From positions 2,728,001 through 2,792,000 of the forward strand of contig NZ_CP125655.1 of NCBI RefSeq assembly GCF_030053835.1: a stretch of DNA of 64,000 bases. The letters are read 5' to 3'. Shown one piece after another: positions 14,823 through 22,553 of the stretch; within the stretch, counting starts at the first letter, position 1; each line of letters begins with the position of its first letter. Made by a program: the position numbers and the translations under genes. The stretch comes from Cellulomonas sp. ES6. Its GTDB lineage: Bacteria; Actinomycetota; Actinomycetes; Actinomycetales; Cellulomonadaceae. A model generated the notes under the pieces. It saw nothing but the letters and a program-made list of their open reading frames with translations, searched no databases and was not told the origin of the DNA.

Positions 14823-15772
14823 GCGCGCTGACCATCACCCACAGCCACGCCGACGGGACCCTGATCGCCGGCACCGCGAAGGGCGACGGCACGGCCGGCA
14901 TCCTGACGGCCCGCGGCTGGCGCTGGTGGCGGGATCGGGGCACCTGGTACGTGCCCCGATCCCGGGACAAGGATGCCCGCCGCGAGCTGATCGAGGCGAC
15001 CCGCGTCGACCTGGAGCGCGCCGGCCACGTGGTCGACGTCGACGTCGACGACCGGCGCCGCGAGTTCGCCACCGTGGAGGCCGACCGGCTCGAACGGATG
15101 GGGGAGCGCGCGGCCACGCTCGCCGAGCGGGCCGAGCGTGCCGACGTGCGCGCCGCGGCCGCGTGGACGGCCGGCGACGAGGCGGACGCGAAGCTGCCGC
15201 CTCTGGGGCAACCGATCCTCGTCGGGCACCACTCCGAGGGTCGCCACCGCCGCGCGCTCGAGCGGGCCGAGACCGCGACCCGCACGGCGATCGCCGCCGA
15301 GCAGGCCGCCGCGGCGGCGAACACCCACGCCGGCGTCGCCGCGGCCGCCGCGGGCAGCAGGTACAGCCCGCGCACGGTCGCTCGGCGCATCGCCCGGCAG
15401 GAGGCCGAGCTGCGCCGCCTGCAGCGCGAGCTCGACGGGCACACCAGCCCGCTCGACGGGACCGCCGTCCCGCCTGCGCAGGGCGCCGTGCGGCGCGCGC
15501 TCGTCGACCAGGTCACCGTCCTGACCCAGGAGCTCGAGCACTGGCGCACGGTGCGCGTCGACCAGGTCGCTGTCGGTGCCACCCGCGACTACGGCCGGCA
15601 CAACGTCGCGCCAGGCGACCGCGTGCGGATCCGCGGCCGCTGGTACGCCGTCGTGCGCGCCAACGCCAAGACCGTCACCGTCCCCAGCCAGCTCGGCGCC
15701 TGGACCGACACCGCCCCCTGGCACGAGGTCACCGATCACCGCGCCGCCGACCCCGAGGAGCACGCCCTGTGA
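14819..15772 (+). CDS. DUF3560-domain protein, 317 aa
   Basis: ATGA overlap with the ParB-like gene fixes the start. The order of motifs matches DUF3560: RGWRWWRDRGTWYVPRSRD near residue 37, then DVDVDDRRREFATVEADR, a long alanine-rich helical stretch, and QPILVGHHSEGRHRRALERA. A C-terminal segment (VAPGDRVRIRGRWYAVVRAN) looks like a small beta barrel. Function unknown; members are found on plasmids and phage of actinobacteria and proteobacteria, where they often sit near partition or antirestriction genes, as here. Confidence 0.8.
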   Translation: MSALTITHSHADGTLIAGTAKGDGTAGILTARGWRWWRDRGTWYVPRSRDKDARRELIEATRVDLERAGHVVDVDVDDRRREFATVEADRLERMGERAATLAERAERADVRAAAAWTAGDEADAKLPPLGQPILVGHHSEGRHRRALERAETATRTAIAAEQAAAAANTHAGVAAAAAGSRYSPRTVARRIARQEAELRRLQRELDGHTSPLDGTAVPPAQGAVRRALVDQVTVLTQELEHWRTVRVDQVAVGATRDYGRHNVAPGDRVRIRGRWYAVVRANAKTVTVPSQLGAWTDTAPWHEVTDHRAADPEEHAL

Positions 15773-15930
15773 ACACGTCGACCACAACCACCACCACCCG
15801 CCGGCCCGCCGGCCCGGTTCAGCGGTCCGGCGCGCGCGTCGTCCGCGTCCCCGCGACGGCCTGCGTGCCGGCCGTCCGGCCGCACCCGCGCGGCACCCGC
15901 GACCGGCGCCGCGGCGCCGTGCGCTGGTGA
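15769..15930 (+). CDS. Small basic protein, 53 aa
   Basis: GTG start overlaps the DUF3560 stop (GTGA). Sequence is threonine-rich at the N-terminus and arginine/proline-rich after (RRPAGPVQRSGARVVRVP, PHPRGTRDRRRGAVRW). Coupling and strand support expression; the composition would suit nucleic-acid binding. Last gene of the operon. Confidence 0.5.
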   Translation: MNTSTTTTTTRRPAGPVQRSGARVVRVPATACVPAVRPHPRGTRDRRRGAVRW

Positions 15931-15946
15931 CCCAAGGGCTGGCCGC

Positions 15947-16120
15947 CTAGCGGCTGCGCAGCCACACGAGACGATGGCCGCCCGGGACCTGCGCATCCAG
16001 CGCAGCCCGGGCGGCCTCGTACGTCTCGCCCCGTGCCTCGAGCTCGAGCGTGCGCCGGTCGGGGTCGGCCCCGGTGTGGTCCGGCGGGAGTGTCTCGGCC
16101 ATGGCCTCGAGGATGATCAC
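15947..16120 (-). CDS. Small hypothetical protein, 57 aa
   Basis: Start taken at GTG 16120, which overlaps the stop of the upstream gene (GTGA); an ATG at 16102 is the alternative. The tail reads TLELEARGETYEAARAALDA, a pattern common in short actinobacterial proteins with one helix and a terminal beta strand (HRLVWLRSR). Convergent with the DUF3560 operon. Confidence 0.55.
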   Translation of the reverse strand: MIILEAMAETLPPDHTGADPDRRTLELEARGETYEAARAALDAQVPGGHRLVWLRSR

Positions 16121-16263
16121 CGGCGCAGCGTAGGCGCCGGCGCCGACATCGGCCGGGGCCGGCGCACGTGCACCCAGCAGTCGGCGCACCACCACAGCTC
16201 GGGACCGTCGGGGATCAGGTCGTGGTCGTGGTGCCGGTTCCGTCGCGGCCGCTGGGTGCTCAT
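16117..16263 (-). CDS. Small zinc-binding-type protein, 48 aa
   Basis: ATG at 16263 is preceded by GGAGGAACG, a strong site. The protein has WWCADCWVHVRRP, a CxxC pair next to histidines (RHHDHDL), so a small metal site is likely. Its stop overlaps the start of the next gene. It is divergent from the toxin-antitoxin operon at 16437. Confidence 0.55.
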   Translation of the reverse strand: MSTQRPRRNRHHDHDLIPDGPELWWCADCWVHVRRPRPMSAPAPTLRR

Positions 16264-16407
16264 CGTTCCTCCAGTTCTGACCGCCGCCGATCGGCGATCG
16301 CGGCGCACCGTGCCGGTCGCTTCCGGCGGGTCAGTCGTCGCATCAGGTAAATGTGCGGGGGTCGCGAACGGGGGAACGAGAAGCGCTGCGCGACAACGAC
16401 CAACGGG

Positions 16408-16423
16408 TATAACCTTGGTTATA
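16408..16423. promoter_or_regulatory. Palindromic operator before the zeta-toxin operon
   Basis: TATAACCTTGGTTATA is a perfect 16-base palindrome (7-bp arms around TT), directly followed by AGGAGG and the start codon 14 bases on. It very probably overlaps the -10 region and is bound by the HTH protein encoded just downstream. Confidence 0.75.
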
Positions 16424-16436
16424 GGAGGTGGGCGAG

Positions 16437-16895
16437 ATGAGCACGACGGTTCCGCACCGCGAGGTGGTCGACCGGGCGCGCCGGTCGCGGCTTCGTGTGC
16501 ACCTGGCGCAGCTGGACTACCTGCGTGACCTGGCCGAGGCTCGCGAGCTCGGGGTCTCTCAGACGGAGATCGCGCGCGAGCTGCGTGTCACGCAGCCGGC
16601 CATCAGCAAGTCGATGAGCGCGGCGTCCTCGACGCCGCCGGTCCCCGAGGGGTTCCACGGCGGGAGTCCGTACGAGATCGCCGAGCGGTACGCCGCGGGG
16701 GAGATCTCGCGCGAGGTGCTCGTCGACGAGCTCGCCCGGTGGCCCTACACGCCGCGCGACGCCGGCGACGGCGTGGACTGGCTGACGTACGACCCGGGCA
16801 CGTTCGAGGACGTCGTGCGTGCGCGCCGTGACGGGCTGCTCGACACCGCGACCTACGACGCGGTGCTGGCCCGTCAGGACGAGCTGGAGCGTTGA
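16437..16895 (+). CDS. HTH antitoxin and autorepressor of the zeta-toxin pair, 152 aa
   Basis: ATG at 16437 after AGGAGGTGGGCG (an in-frame GTG at 16428 overlaps the ribosome-binding site). Residues about 25-58 form a helix-turn-helix (LGVSQTEIARELRVTQPAISKSM). The C-terminal half (PYEIAERYAAGEISREVLVDELARWPY) resembles short antitoxin segments that cover the active site of a kinase toxin. It is encoded immediately before the zeta toxin with overlapping stop and start. A palindrome lies in its promoter. Confidence 0.75.
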   Translation: MSTTVPHREVVDRARRSRLRVHLAQLDYLRDLAEARELGVSQTEIARELRVTQPAISKSMSAASSTPPVPEGFHGGSPYEIAERYAAGEISREVLVDELARWPYTPRDAGDGVDWLTYDPGTFEDVVRARRDGLLDTATYDAVLARQDELER

Positions 16896-17896
16896 GCCGG
16901 CCCGACGACCTCACCGTCACCCGGCACCGCGACCTGGTCCGCGAGCTGTCACGTCCGGGCGGGCCTCTGGCCGCTGACGGGCCGAACGCCACGGTGAACA
17001 ACCCGGCCTGGTTCCGGACGCCGAACCAGCCGCGCGGTGCGCGCGGCGAGCTGCACGACCGCCTCGTCGACGCGCACCGCGAACGCTTCGCCGGCGTGCT
17101 GGCCGACAAGCAGGCCATCGTGCTGGCCGGCCCACCGGGGGCGGGCAAGTCCACCGTGCAGCGGGCGATCCTGGGTGAGCGGTCGGGGGAGTGGCTGGTC
17201 GTCGACGCCGACGAGTTCAAGCACGCGCTGCTGCGCACCGCGCTCGAGGATGGGTCGTACCGGGACTTCCTCGTCCCGGACCGCGTCCGTGAGCTCGAGG
17301 CCGCCGGCGAACGGTTCGCGCCGCTCGAGCTGGCGTCCCTCGTGCACGAGGAGTCCTCGCTTCTGGCGCGCCAGCTGCGCGCGGAGGCGATCGCCGACGG
17401 GCTGAACATCGTGGTCGACACCGTCCTGTCGAGCGAGCGCGCGGCGCTCTCGCTCGCCGCCGACCTCGAGGCGGCCGGCTACCGCGTGCGCGTCGTCGAC
17501 GTCGAGACGACCTACGAGATCTCCGCGGCCCGCGTCGAGCAGCGGTGGCGCAACGTCACCCGCGAGTTCCTCGCCGACGAGCGCGCCACCGGCCTCGGCG
17601 GCCGGTGGGTCCCCAGCGAGTACACCCGCGCGCTGTTCCCGCCCGAGCTCGCAGGCAAGTCGGTGTGCGAGGGCGTCGCTCGCGCTCTCGCCGAGCAGTG
17701 CCCCGCGGTGGGCCGGCTCGAGGTGTACCGGGTCGCCGACCCCACGCAGGCCCCGCAGCTGGAGTCCGCGCTCGCGCGCGGGTCCAACGGCGCCCTGGTG
17801 GACGTCGCCGCGGCGCACGCGGCGCGTCTTGCCGACCGCGGGCGCGGCCGGCGCGGTTCGGGTGCCGCGCCGGGCCGACCGGAGATGGAGCGTTGA
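16892..17896 (+). CDS. Zeta-toxin family kinase, 334 aa
   Basis: TTG start overlapping the antitoxin stop (TTGA), a weak start that would limit toxin synthesis. Walker A GPPGAGKS is at 80-87. DADEFK at 105-110 matches the zeta-type substrate-site Asp region. NIVVDTVLSSE, RVVDVETTYEISAARVEQR and the arginine-rich lid RWRNVTREF also fit. Zeta toxins phosphorylate UDP-N-acetylglucosamine or related sugars and block cell-wall synthesis. The C-terminal ~50 residues are arginine/glycine rich and not conserved. On a mobilisable element it would serve as an addiction or defence module. Confidence 0.85.
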   Translation: MSRPDDLTVTRHRDLVRELSRPGGPLAADGPNATVNNPAWFRTPNQPRGARGELHDRLVDAHRERFAGVLADKQAIVLAGPPGAGKSTVQRAILGERSGEWLVVDADEFKHALLRTALEDGSYRDFLVPDRVRELEAAGERFAPLELASLVHEESSLLARQLRAEAIADGLNIVVDTVLSSERAALSLAADLEAAGYRVRVVDVETTYEISAARVEQRWRNVTREFLADERATGLGGRWVPSEYTRALFPPELAGKSVCEGVARALAEQCPAVGRLEVYRVADPTQAPQLESALARGSNGALVDVAAAHAARLADRGRGRRGSGAAPGRPEMER

Positions 17897-17897
17897 G

Positions 17898-18671
17898 ATG
17901 CCCGACGCCTACACCGAGATCGCACGCACTGAGGTGGCGCTGCGTGACCTGGTTCGCCTGATCCTTGGGGACGGGTGGGGGGCTCAGCTCGACGCCGAGA
18001 CGGTCCAGAGGATCGAGCAGCGACGCGACGAGGACCGCGCCCGTCGACGAGGCGTGAGGCCTGGGGGCGACCTGCTCGACTACACCGAGCTGACCCAACT
18101 GGCGCGGGTGATCTACCGCAACTGGGATCAGGGGTTCAGCGCAGTGATCGGGCCCAAGCGCAGCCACCTCGAGCGTGACCTGGAGCGACTCGGCGCGATT
18201 CGGAACGCTGTCGCGCACACTCGAACCCTGCTGCCCTTCGAGGAGCACCTGGCTGCAGGGATCGGCGGGTACCTGAGGAACCGGATCGCGATCTACAGGA
18301 GCGAGATGAACGAGGCCGCTCGGTACTGGCCGACGCTGGAGTCTGTCACCGACTCATTCGGTTCGACGCGCCAGGGGTCGGGGCAGTGGTCGGGGCCCGA
18401 AACGACGATCCGGGTGGGAGACACGGTGACGTTCAACTGCCGAGCAACCGACCCTGAGGGCGCGCGTCTCCGCTGGACGTTCGGCACTCGCTCGTTCTCG
18501 GACGAGTCCGAGGGTGAGGACGTCACATTCGCCTGGACCGCGGCGGAGCAGGATGTTGGCGAGTCCACCTACGTGTCGATCCGTCTCTACGCGGACCGCC
18601 CGCACCATCGGTTCGACGGAGCGTCCGACGGCTACGTGTACTTCGGATACACCGTTCTGCCGGCGGAGTGA
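17898..18671 (+). CDS. Swt1-type HEPN-domain protein with C-terminal Ig/PKD-like domain, 257 aa
   Basis: ATG at 17898, two bases after the zeta-toxin stop. Residues 1-115 look like a Swt1-type HEPN domain, with the RNase motif R-x4-H present as RNAVAH at 102-107. The second half (GDTVTFNCRATDPEGARLRW, FAWTAAEQDVGESTYVSIRL) is a beta sandwich of PKD/Ig type, an odd partner for a cytoplasmic RNase. HEPN proteins are frequent toxins or abortive-infection effectors. Its position as third gene suggests a combined kinase-plus-RNase module. Confidence 0.65.
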   Translation: MPDAYTEIARTEVALRDLVRLILGDGWGAQLDAETVQRIEQRRDEDRARRRGVRPGGDLLDYTELTQLARVIYRNWDQGFSAVIGPKRSHLERDLERLGAIRNAVAHTRTLLPFEEHLAAGIGGYLRNRIAIYRSEMNEAARYWPTLESVTDSFGSTRQGSGQWSGPETTIRVGDTVTFNCRATDPEGARLRWTFGTRSFSDESEGEDVTFAWTAAEQDVGESTYVSIRLYADRPHHRFDGASDGYVYFGYTVLPAE

Positions 18672-18677
18672 GCGCGC

Positions 18678-19430
18678 TCATCTCTCGAGCGCCGGCGCGG
18701 GCTGTGTCAAAGGCGCTGATCGCGCGACGGTCGTCGGACGCTCTCGGAGCTGAGTCGGCATGCGGCTGAGGTTCGCCAGGCGCAGTGCCTCGGCGGCGTG
18801 CGGGTCGAAGTCCCGTGCGCCGGCGCGTGACACGACGCGTTCGAACAGCTCGCGCATCGGGGCGCGGTCGCCGGTGCGGGCGGCGTGGCTGGCGTAGTCG
18901 TTCTGGTCGCCGCTGACGGCGAGCCAGTCGATGTGGTGTCCGGACTCGCGGGCGAGCGCGGTCAGGTACTCGCGCTGGGTGCGACCGTTGCCCTCGCGGA
19001 ACGGGTGCGCCTGGTTGACGACGGCGTAGACGTCGGCGAGCGTGCCGGGCACGTCGGCCGGCGCGACGTCGCGCAGGTGGTCGGTGGCGGCGAGGAAGTC
19101 AGCGACGTCGCGCAACGCGGGCTCGATGCGGTCCACGCGTGCGAAGAACGCATCGCCCTTGCGGATCTCGACGGTGCGGACGTCGCCGGCCCAGGCGTAG
19201 ATGTCCTGGAACAGGTGGCGGTGGATCGAGCGCAGGCCGTCGAGGTCGTAGGTCGCCGGCAGCGCGTGCTCGCGAAGCCCGAGCGCGCGGGCTTCGACGA
19301 GAGCGTTTTCGATGTAGCGCAGCTCGGCCGGCGTGCGTGCACCGACGAGGTTGCGCAGCGTCCGGCCGTCGGGCATGAGGTAGCCGTGCCACCGCTCTCG
19401 CTCGTCGCCGGTCTGCCACGGGTGAGTCAC
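18678..19430 (-). CDS. fic: Fic-domain AMP-transferase toxin, 250 aa
   Basis: Start is a GTG overlapping the antitoxin stop (GTGA at 19430-19427). The Fic motif HPFREGNGR is intact at 142-150, so the catalytic histidine and the phosphate-binding loop are both present. The fold is complete (HRHLFQDIYAWAGDVRTVEIRKGD before it, QREYLTALARESGHHIDW after). Fic proteins transfer AMP to hydroxyls of target proteins such as DNA gyrase and topoisomerase IV. It is not class II/III self-inhibited: no inhibitory helix is seen in cis, which agrees with a separate antitoxin gene upstream. Confidence 0.9.
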   Translation of the reverse strand: MTHPWQTGDERERWHGYLMPDGRTLRNLVGARTPAELRYIENALVEARALGLREHALPATYDLDGLRSIHRHLFQDIYAWAGDVRTVEIRKGDAFFARVDRIEPALRDVADFLAATDHLRDVAPADVPGTLADVYAVVNQAHPFREGNGRTQREYLTALARESGHHIDWLAVSGDQNDYASHAARTGDRAPMRELFERVVSRAGARDFDPHAAEALRLANLSRMPTQLRERPTTVARSAPLTQPAPALER

Positions 19431-19621
19431 TCGTGGGCCTGCCGCACGACCAGGTCGCGGGTGAGCGAGGCGAGCTCGTCGGCGGTGATCTCGCCGGCGA
19501 CGTAGCGGTCCTGCAGGGCGCGGACCGCGGGGTCGGTGCCGCCGCGCTCCATCTCGCTGGAGTGTCGGATGCGGGCGGCGTCGGCGGCGCGTTGCGCGCG
19601 CTCCTCGTCGCTGATGGGCAT
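19427..19621 (-). CDS. VbhA-like antitoxin of the Fic toxin, 64 aa
   Basis: ATG at 19621 after AGGAGGACCACC. DPAVRALQDRYVAGEITADEL matches the short repeated segment typical of VbhA-type antitoxins, and SSEMERGG near residue 21 resembles the inhibitory (S/T)xxxE motif that blocks ATP binding in Fic enzymes. Overlap with the toxin start ensures balanced translation. The same pairing is known from the Bartonella VbhT/VbhA mobilisation system. Confidence 0.8.
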   Translation of the reverse strand: MPISDEERAQRAADAARIRHSSEMERGGTDPAVRALQDRYVAGEITADELASLTRDLVVRQAHE

Positions 19622-19764
19622 GGTGGTCCTCCTGCTGCCTTTCGTTGTTCGGCTCCCGGTCCCCCGACTGGTCCGAACGGGTCGCCGCGTGCGGCGACCG
19701 GAAGCCCGTGCACATCCGCGACTTGCGGAGCGTGACCGTTCAGCTCGTGGTGACGGTCGCGGTT

Positions 19765-19850
19765 GTGTGCGGGCGCACTGTGGGTCCCGTCGTCCACCTG
19801 TGGGCGGGCGGAGCCGCGAAGCGGTGGAGCTCGGGCCGTCCACAGGTGGG
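19765..19850 (-). repeat. Imperfect inverted repeat, right arm (partner 12286-12369)
   Basis: Reads GTGTGCGGGCGCACTGTGGG and on to CCACCTGTG, the complement of the left arm with about three changes in the first 38 bases. Inside this copy CCACCTGTG and CACAGGTGG (near 19840) can form a long-loop hairpin. The two arms bracket the toxin and DUF3560 genes. Confidence 0.6.
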
Positions 19851-19858
19851 CGAGGGGC

Positions 19859-20200
19859 TCAGGAGGCGAGCGGCTCGCCCACCTCGCCGGTGCCGCCCTG
19901 CGGGACGGCGGCCGGCGTCGCGCTCGCGCCGCGCGAACGTCCGGCGCGGCGGGTGCCGGTGGCGCGTGCGGCCGTCGGCGCGGCGAGGCCGGCGTCGCGC
20001 AGCTCGCGCTCGGTCCACCCGGCGCTGATCGCGCCGCGGTACTCGCGCGCGTAGTCCGCCTCGGCCGCGTCAAGTGCGACGCGGGCGGCGTCGCGGCTCG
20101 CGGCTGCGGCCGCGAGGCCCTCGACGAGGGACATGCGCGCGTCGATCGACGCGCGCAGCTTGTCGCGGTAGGTCTGGGTGTCGGTGCTGAGGCTCGCCAT
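19859..20200 (-). CDS. Mobilisation-region helical protein, 113 aa
   Basis: ATG at 20200. The first 70 residues are helical and coiled-coil-like (YRDKLRASIDARMSLVEGL, ASRDAARVALDAAEADYARE), followed by WTERELRDAGLAAP and a basic, low-complexity tail. It lies beside the oriT-like region, divergent from the mobC-like gene, a common place for an accessory relaxosome protein. Family not recognised. Confidence 0.6.
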   Translation of the reverse strand: MASLSTDTQTYRDKLRASIDARMSLVEGLAAAAASRDAARVALDAAEADYAREYRGAISAGWTERELRDAGLAAPTAARATGTRRAGRSRGASATPAAVPQGGTGEVGEPLAS

Positions 20201-20310
20201 GCTGGCGAGCGTAGCCGCGCCCGCCAGGGCGCGGTGGCGGCGACGCTTCGCGTCACTCTGCTGGCCGTGCCGCGCAGCCGCGCGTCACCCACCCAGCGGA
20301 GCCCCAGACG

Positions 20311-20431
20311 GAGCAAGCTATACACTTAGGTGCCCTAAGTGGCTTGGCCTCTCGACCTTTCGCGGTCGGAGGCTGCACACTTCGTGTGGTCCCCGCGGGT
20401 GCGGGGTCGCTGCGCTGGCTTGGGAGGACGC
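20311..20431 (+). other. Candidate oriT and mob promoter with four hairpins
   Basis: Between the divergent mobilisation genes lie four small dyads in 85 bases: CACTTAGG/CCTAAGTG (20323-20341), CGACC/GGTCG (20353-20368), CACAC/GTGTG (20376-20388) and CCCCGC/GCGGGG (20391-20406). The first is AT-rich and overlaps a -10-like CTATAC. Directly downstream come the MobC-like and relaxase genes, which is the usual place for an origin of transfer. The nick site cannot be assigned by eye. Confidence 0.6.
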
Positions 20432-20863
20432 ATGAGCGAGGGGGAGCACCGCGGTGTCGGGCGTGCTCGCGTGCTCGGTCGTGCGCGTCGGGAGAACGTC
20501 GAGGGAGGCCGGCGCGGCCGCTTCGTGGTGAAGTCGACGCCGGAGGAGGAGCTGCGGCTTCGGACGCTGGCGGCGCAGCACGGGGTGAGCGTTCCGCGGC
20601 TGCTGGTGGAGTCGACGCTGGCGGCGCACGCCGGGCCGGCTGACGACGCGCCGTTGACGATCACCGAGCGGCGGCAGGCTGCCGCGGAGCTGTTCGGCAT
20701 CAGCCGGCTGCTCGGCACGGTCGCGAACAACGTCAACCAGATGGCGCGGGCGACGAACGCGACCGGCGAGCTGCACGAGGACCTCGAGGCGACGCTGCGG
20801 TACGTGCGTGAGGTCCTCGGCCCGCGCATCGAGCGCGCGGTCGACGAGGTGGTCGCGCAGTGA
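20432..20863 (+). CDS. mobC: MobC-like relaxosome protein, 143 aa
   Basis: ATG at 20432 after GGGAGGACGC; the frame is open for 93 bases upstream but that part covers the oriT-like hairpins. Residues 28-60 look like a ribbon-helix-helix DNA-binding region (GRFVVKSTPEEELRLRTLAAQ). FGISRLLGTVANNVNQMARA (about 90-109) is the conserved MobC segment. It helps the relaxase open the origin. Its stop overlaps the relaxase start. Confidence 0.85.
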   Translation: MSEGEHRGVGRARVLGRARRENVEGGRRGRFVVKSTPEEELRLRTLAAQHGVSVPRLLVESTLAAHAGPADDAPLTITERRQAAAELFGISRLLGTVANNVNQMARATNATGELHEDLEATLRYVREVLGPRIERAVDEVVAQ

Positions 20864-22467
20864 TGCCGAACGTCACCCGGGGCGGGCGGATGCCCGGCCT
20901 GCTGGTGTACCTGGCGGGGGACGGCCGGCACAACGAGCACCGGGAGCAGCACGTCGTCGCGGGTGATCCCGCGCTCATGGCGTGGCACGCCGACGAGCAG
21001 CTGGACCGCGCGTCGGCGCTGGCGATCGCGAAGCACCTCGACGCGCCCAGCCGGGTGTTCGGTACCGAGGTCAACGCACCGCTGTACGAGTGGAGCGAGC
21101 AGCGTCAGCAGCGCGTGAAGGTCGGCTACGGCGATGCGCACGTGTGGCACTGCTCGCTGTCGCTGCGCGCCGAGGAGGGCGTGCTGCCCGACACCACCTG
21201 GTCGCAGATCGCCGAGGACTTCGTGCGCCAGATGGGGTTCACCGACGCCTCGGGCAAGGCGCCGTGCCGGTGGGTCGCGATCCGCCACGGCGTCTCGCAG
21301 GCGGGCAACGACCACGTGCACATCGCGGTCAACCTGGTCCGCGAGGACGGCACGAAGGCGCCGACGTGGAACGACTTCCGGCGCGCGCAGGAGATCTCCG
21401 GGCGGCTGGAGAAGGCGTACGGGCTGCAGGTCCTCGAGTCCCGCGACCTCGGGCTCGGCAGCCGCGGCGTGCGGCCGGCGGAGCTCGGTCGCGCCGCGTC
21501 CGGCAGCGTCCGCGACACGCAGCGCACGACCGTCGCGCGGCGCGTTCGGGCCTCGGCGACGGCGAGCCGGGACGAGGCGGAGTTCGTGCGGCGGCTGCGG
21601 CGTGAGGGGCTGCTCGCGCGGCCGCGGTACGCCGCGGGCCGGGACGACGTCGTGCTCGGGTACTCGGTCGCGCTGCGACCGCCGGCGGGGGAGAGCCCCG
21701 TGTGGTTCGGCGGCGGCACGCTGGCCAAGGACCTCACCCTGCCGCGCCTTCGGTCGACGTGGTCGGACAGTCCGCAGGCGGCCACCGACGCGGTCGCCGA
21801 GTGGACCGCGGCCGGCCGCGGGCAGCGACCGGTGCGCCCCGGCGTCGAGGTCGACGCGCCCGACCCGCAGCTGTGGGAGCAGTACGCCGAGCAGATCGGC
21901 GAGCTGAACGAGCGACTGCGCGGCGTCGCGCCCGACGACACGGCGACGTGGACGCAGGTGGCGCGGGAGACCTCGGGGGCGTTCGCGGCCTGGTCGCTGC
22001 GCACCGAGCCTGAGCCCGGGCCGCTGGCCGATGCGTCCGACGCGCTCGCGCGCTACGCCCAGGTCCGCGCGGGGGCGGCTGCGAGCAAGCAGGTCACCAC
22101 GCCGGCGATCCTCGGCCTGTCGCGGGTGCTGCTCGTGGCCGCCGACGGGGGCCAGTCGCGCACCTCGCAGGCGTACATGGTCCGGCAGCTGGCGAACACG
22201 CTGCACGTGCTGTTCCAGATGCAGCAGGCGATGCGCCACGCCCAGGCCGCCGCGGCGACCGAGTGGGCGGTGCGCCAGCGGCTCGCTGTCGTCGCCACGC
22301 GTGTGGCGTCGCCGGCGGGCGGGCGGCCCGGAGCGGTCCCGGGCGCGCTGTCGGTCGAGCAGGCGACCGGCGGCGCCGCGGTGCGGCTGCGCTCGCCCCT
22401 GCCGAACCCGCTGCAGCCGCGACCTCGCACCACCGCCGCGCAGCGGGACGAGGGGATCGAGCGGTGA
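20860..22467 (+). CDS. Relaxase/mobilisation nuclease, 535 aa
   Basis: GTG 20860 directly before an ATG; either may be used. The N-terminal relaxase domain shows the metal-binding histidines in AHVWHCSLSL (H94, H97) and NDHVHIAVNL (H152, H154); the DNA-linking tyrosine is likely within the first 20 residues (LLVYLAG, Y18). The domain is followed by a helical C-terminal half (to 450) and a basic tail. No TraG/VirD4 coupling protein or type IV secretion genes appear in the window, so the element is mobilisable rather than self-transferring. Confidence 0.88.
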   Translation: MMPNVTRGGRMPGLLVYLAGDGRHNEHREQHVVAGDPALMAWHADEQLDRASALAIAKHLDAPSRVFGTEVNAPLYEWSEQRQQRVKVGYGDAHVWHCSLSLRAEEGVLPDTTWSQIAEDFVRQMGFTDASGKAPCRWVAIRHGVSQAGNDHVHIAVNLVREDGTKAPTWNDFRRAQEISGRLEKAYGLQVLESRDLGLGSRGVRPAELGRAASGSVRDTQRTTVARRVRASATASRDEAEFVRRLRREGLLARPRYAAGRDDVVLGYSVALRPPAGESPVWFGGGTLAKDLTLPRLRSTWSDSPQAATDAVAEWTAAGRGQRPVRPGVEVDAPDPQLWEQYAEQIGELNERLRGVAPDDTATWTQVARETSGAFAAWSLRTEPEPGPLADASDALARYAQVRAGAAASKQVTTPAILGLSRVLLVAADGGQSRTSQAYMVRQLANTLHVLFQMQQAMRHAQAAAATEWAVRQRLAVVATRVASPAGGRPGAVPGALSVEQATGGAAVRLRSPLPNPLQPRPRTTAAQRDEGIER

Positions 22468-22553
22468 CGCGCGGGTAGGCGCACGCCGGCGGCCGCGGCC
22501 GGCCTCGAGGGCTACCAGTCGGGGGACCAGGAGCCATCACGAGGGAGAAGGAC

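Noticed and set aside
20335..22239. 634-codon minus-strand frame opposite the relaxase
   Set aside because: Arg-rich shadow; the plus strand holds the MobC segment and relaxase histidines.
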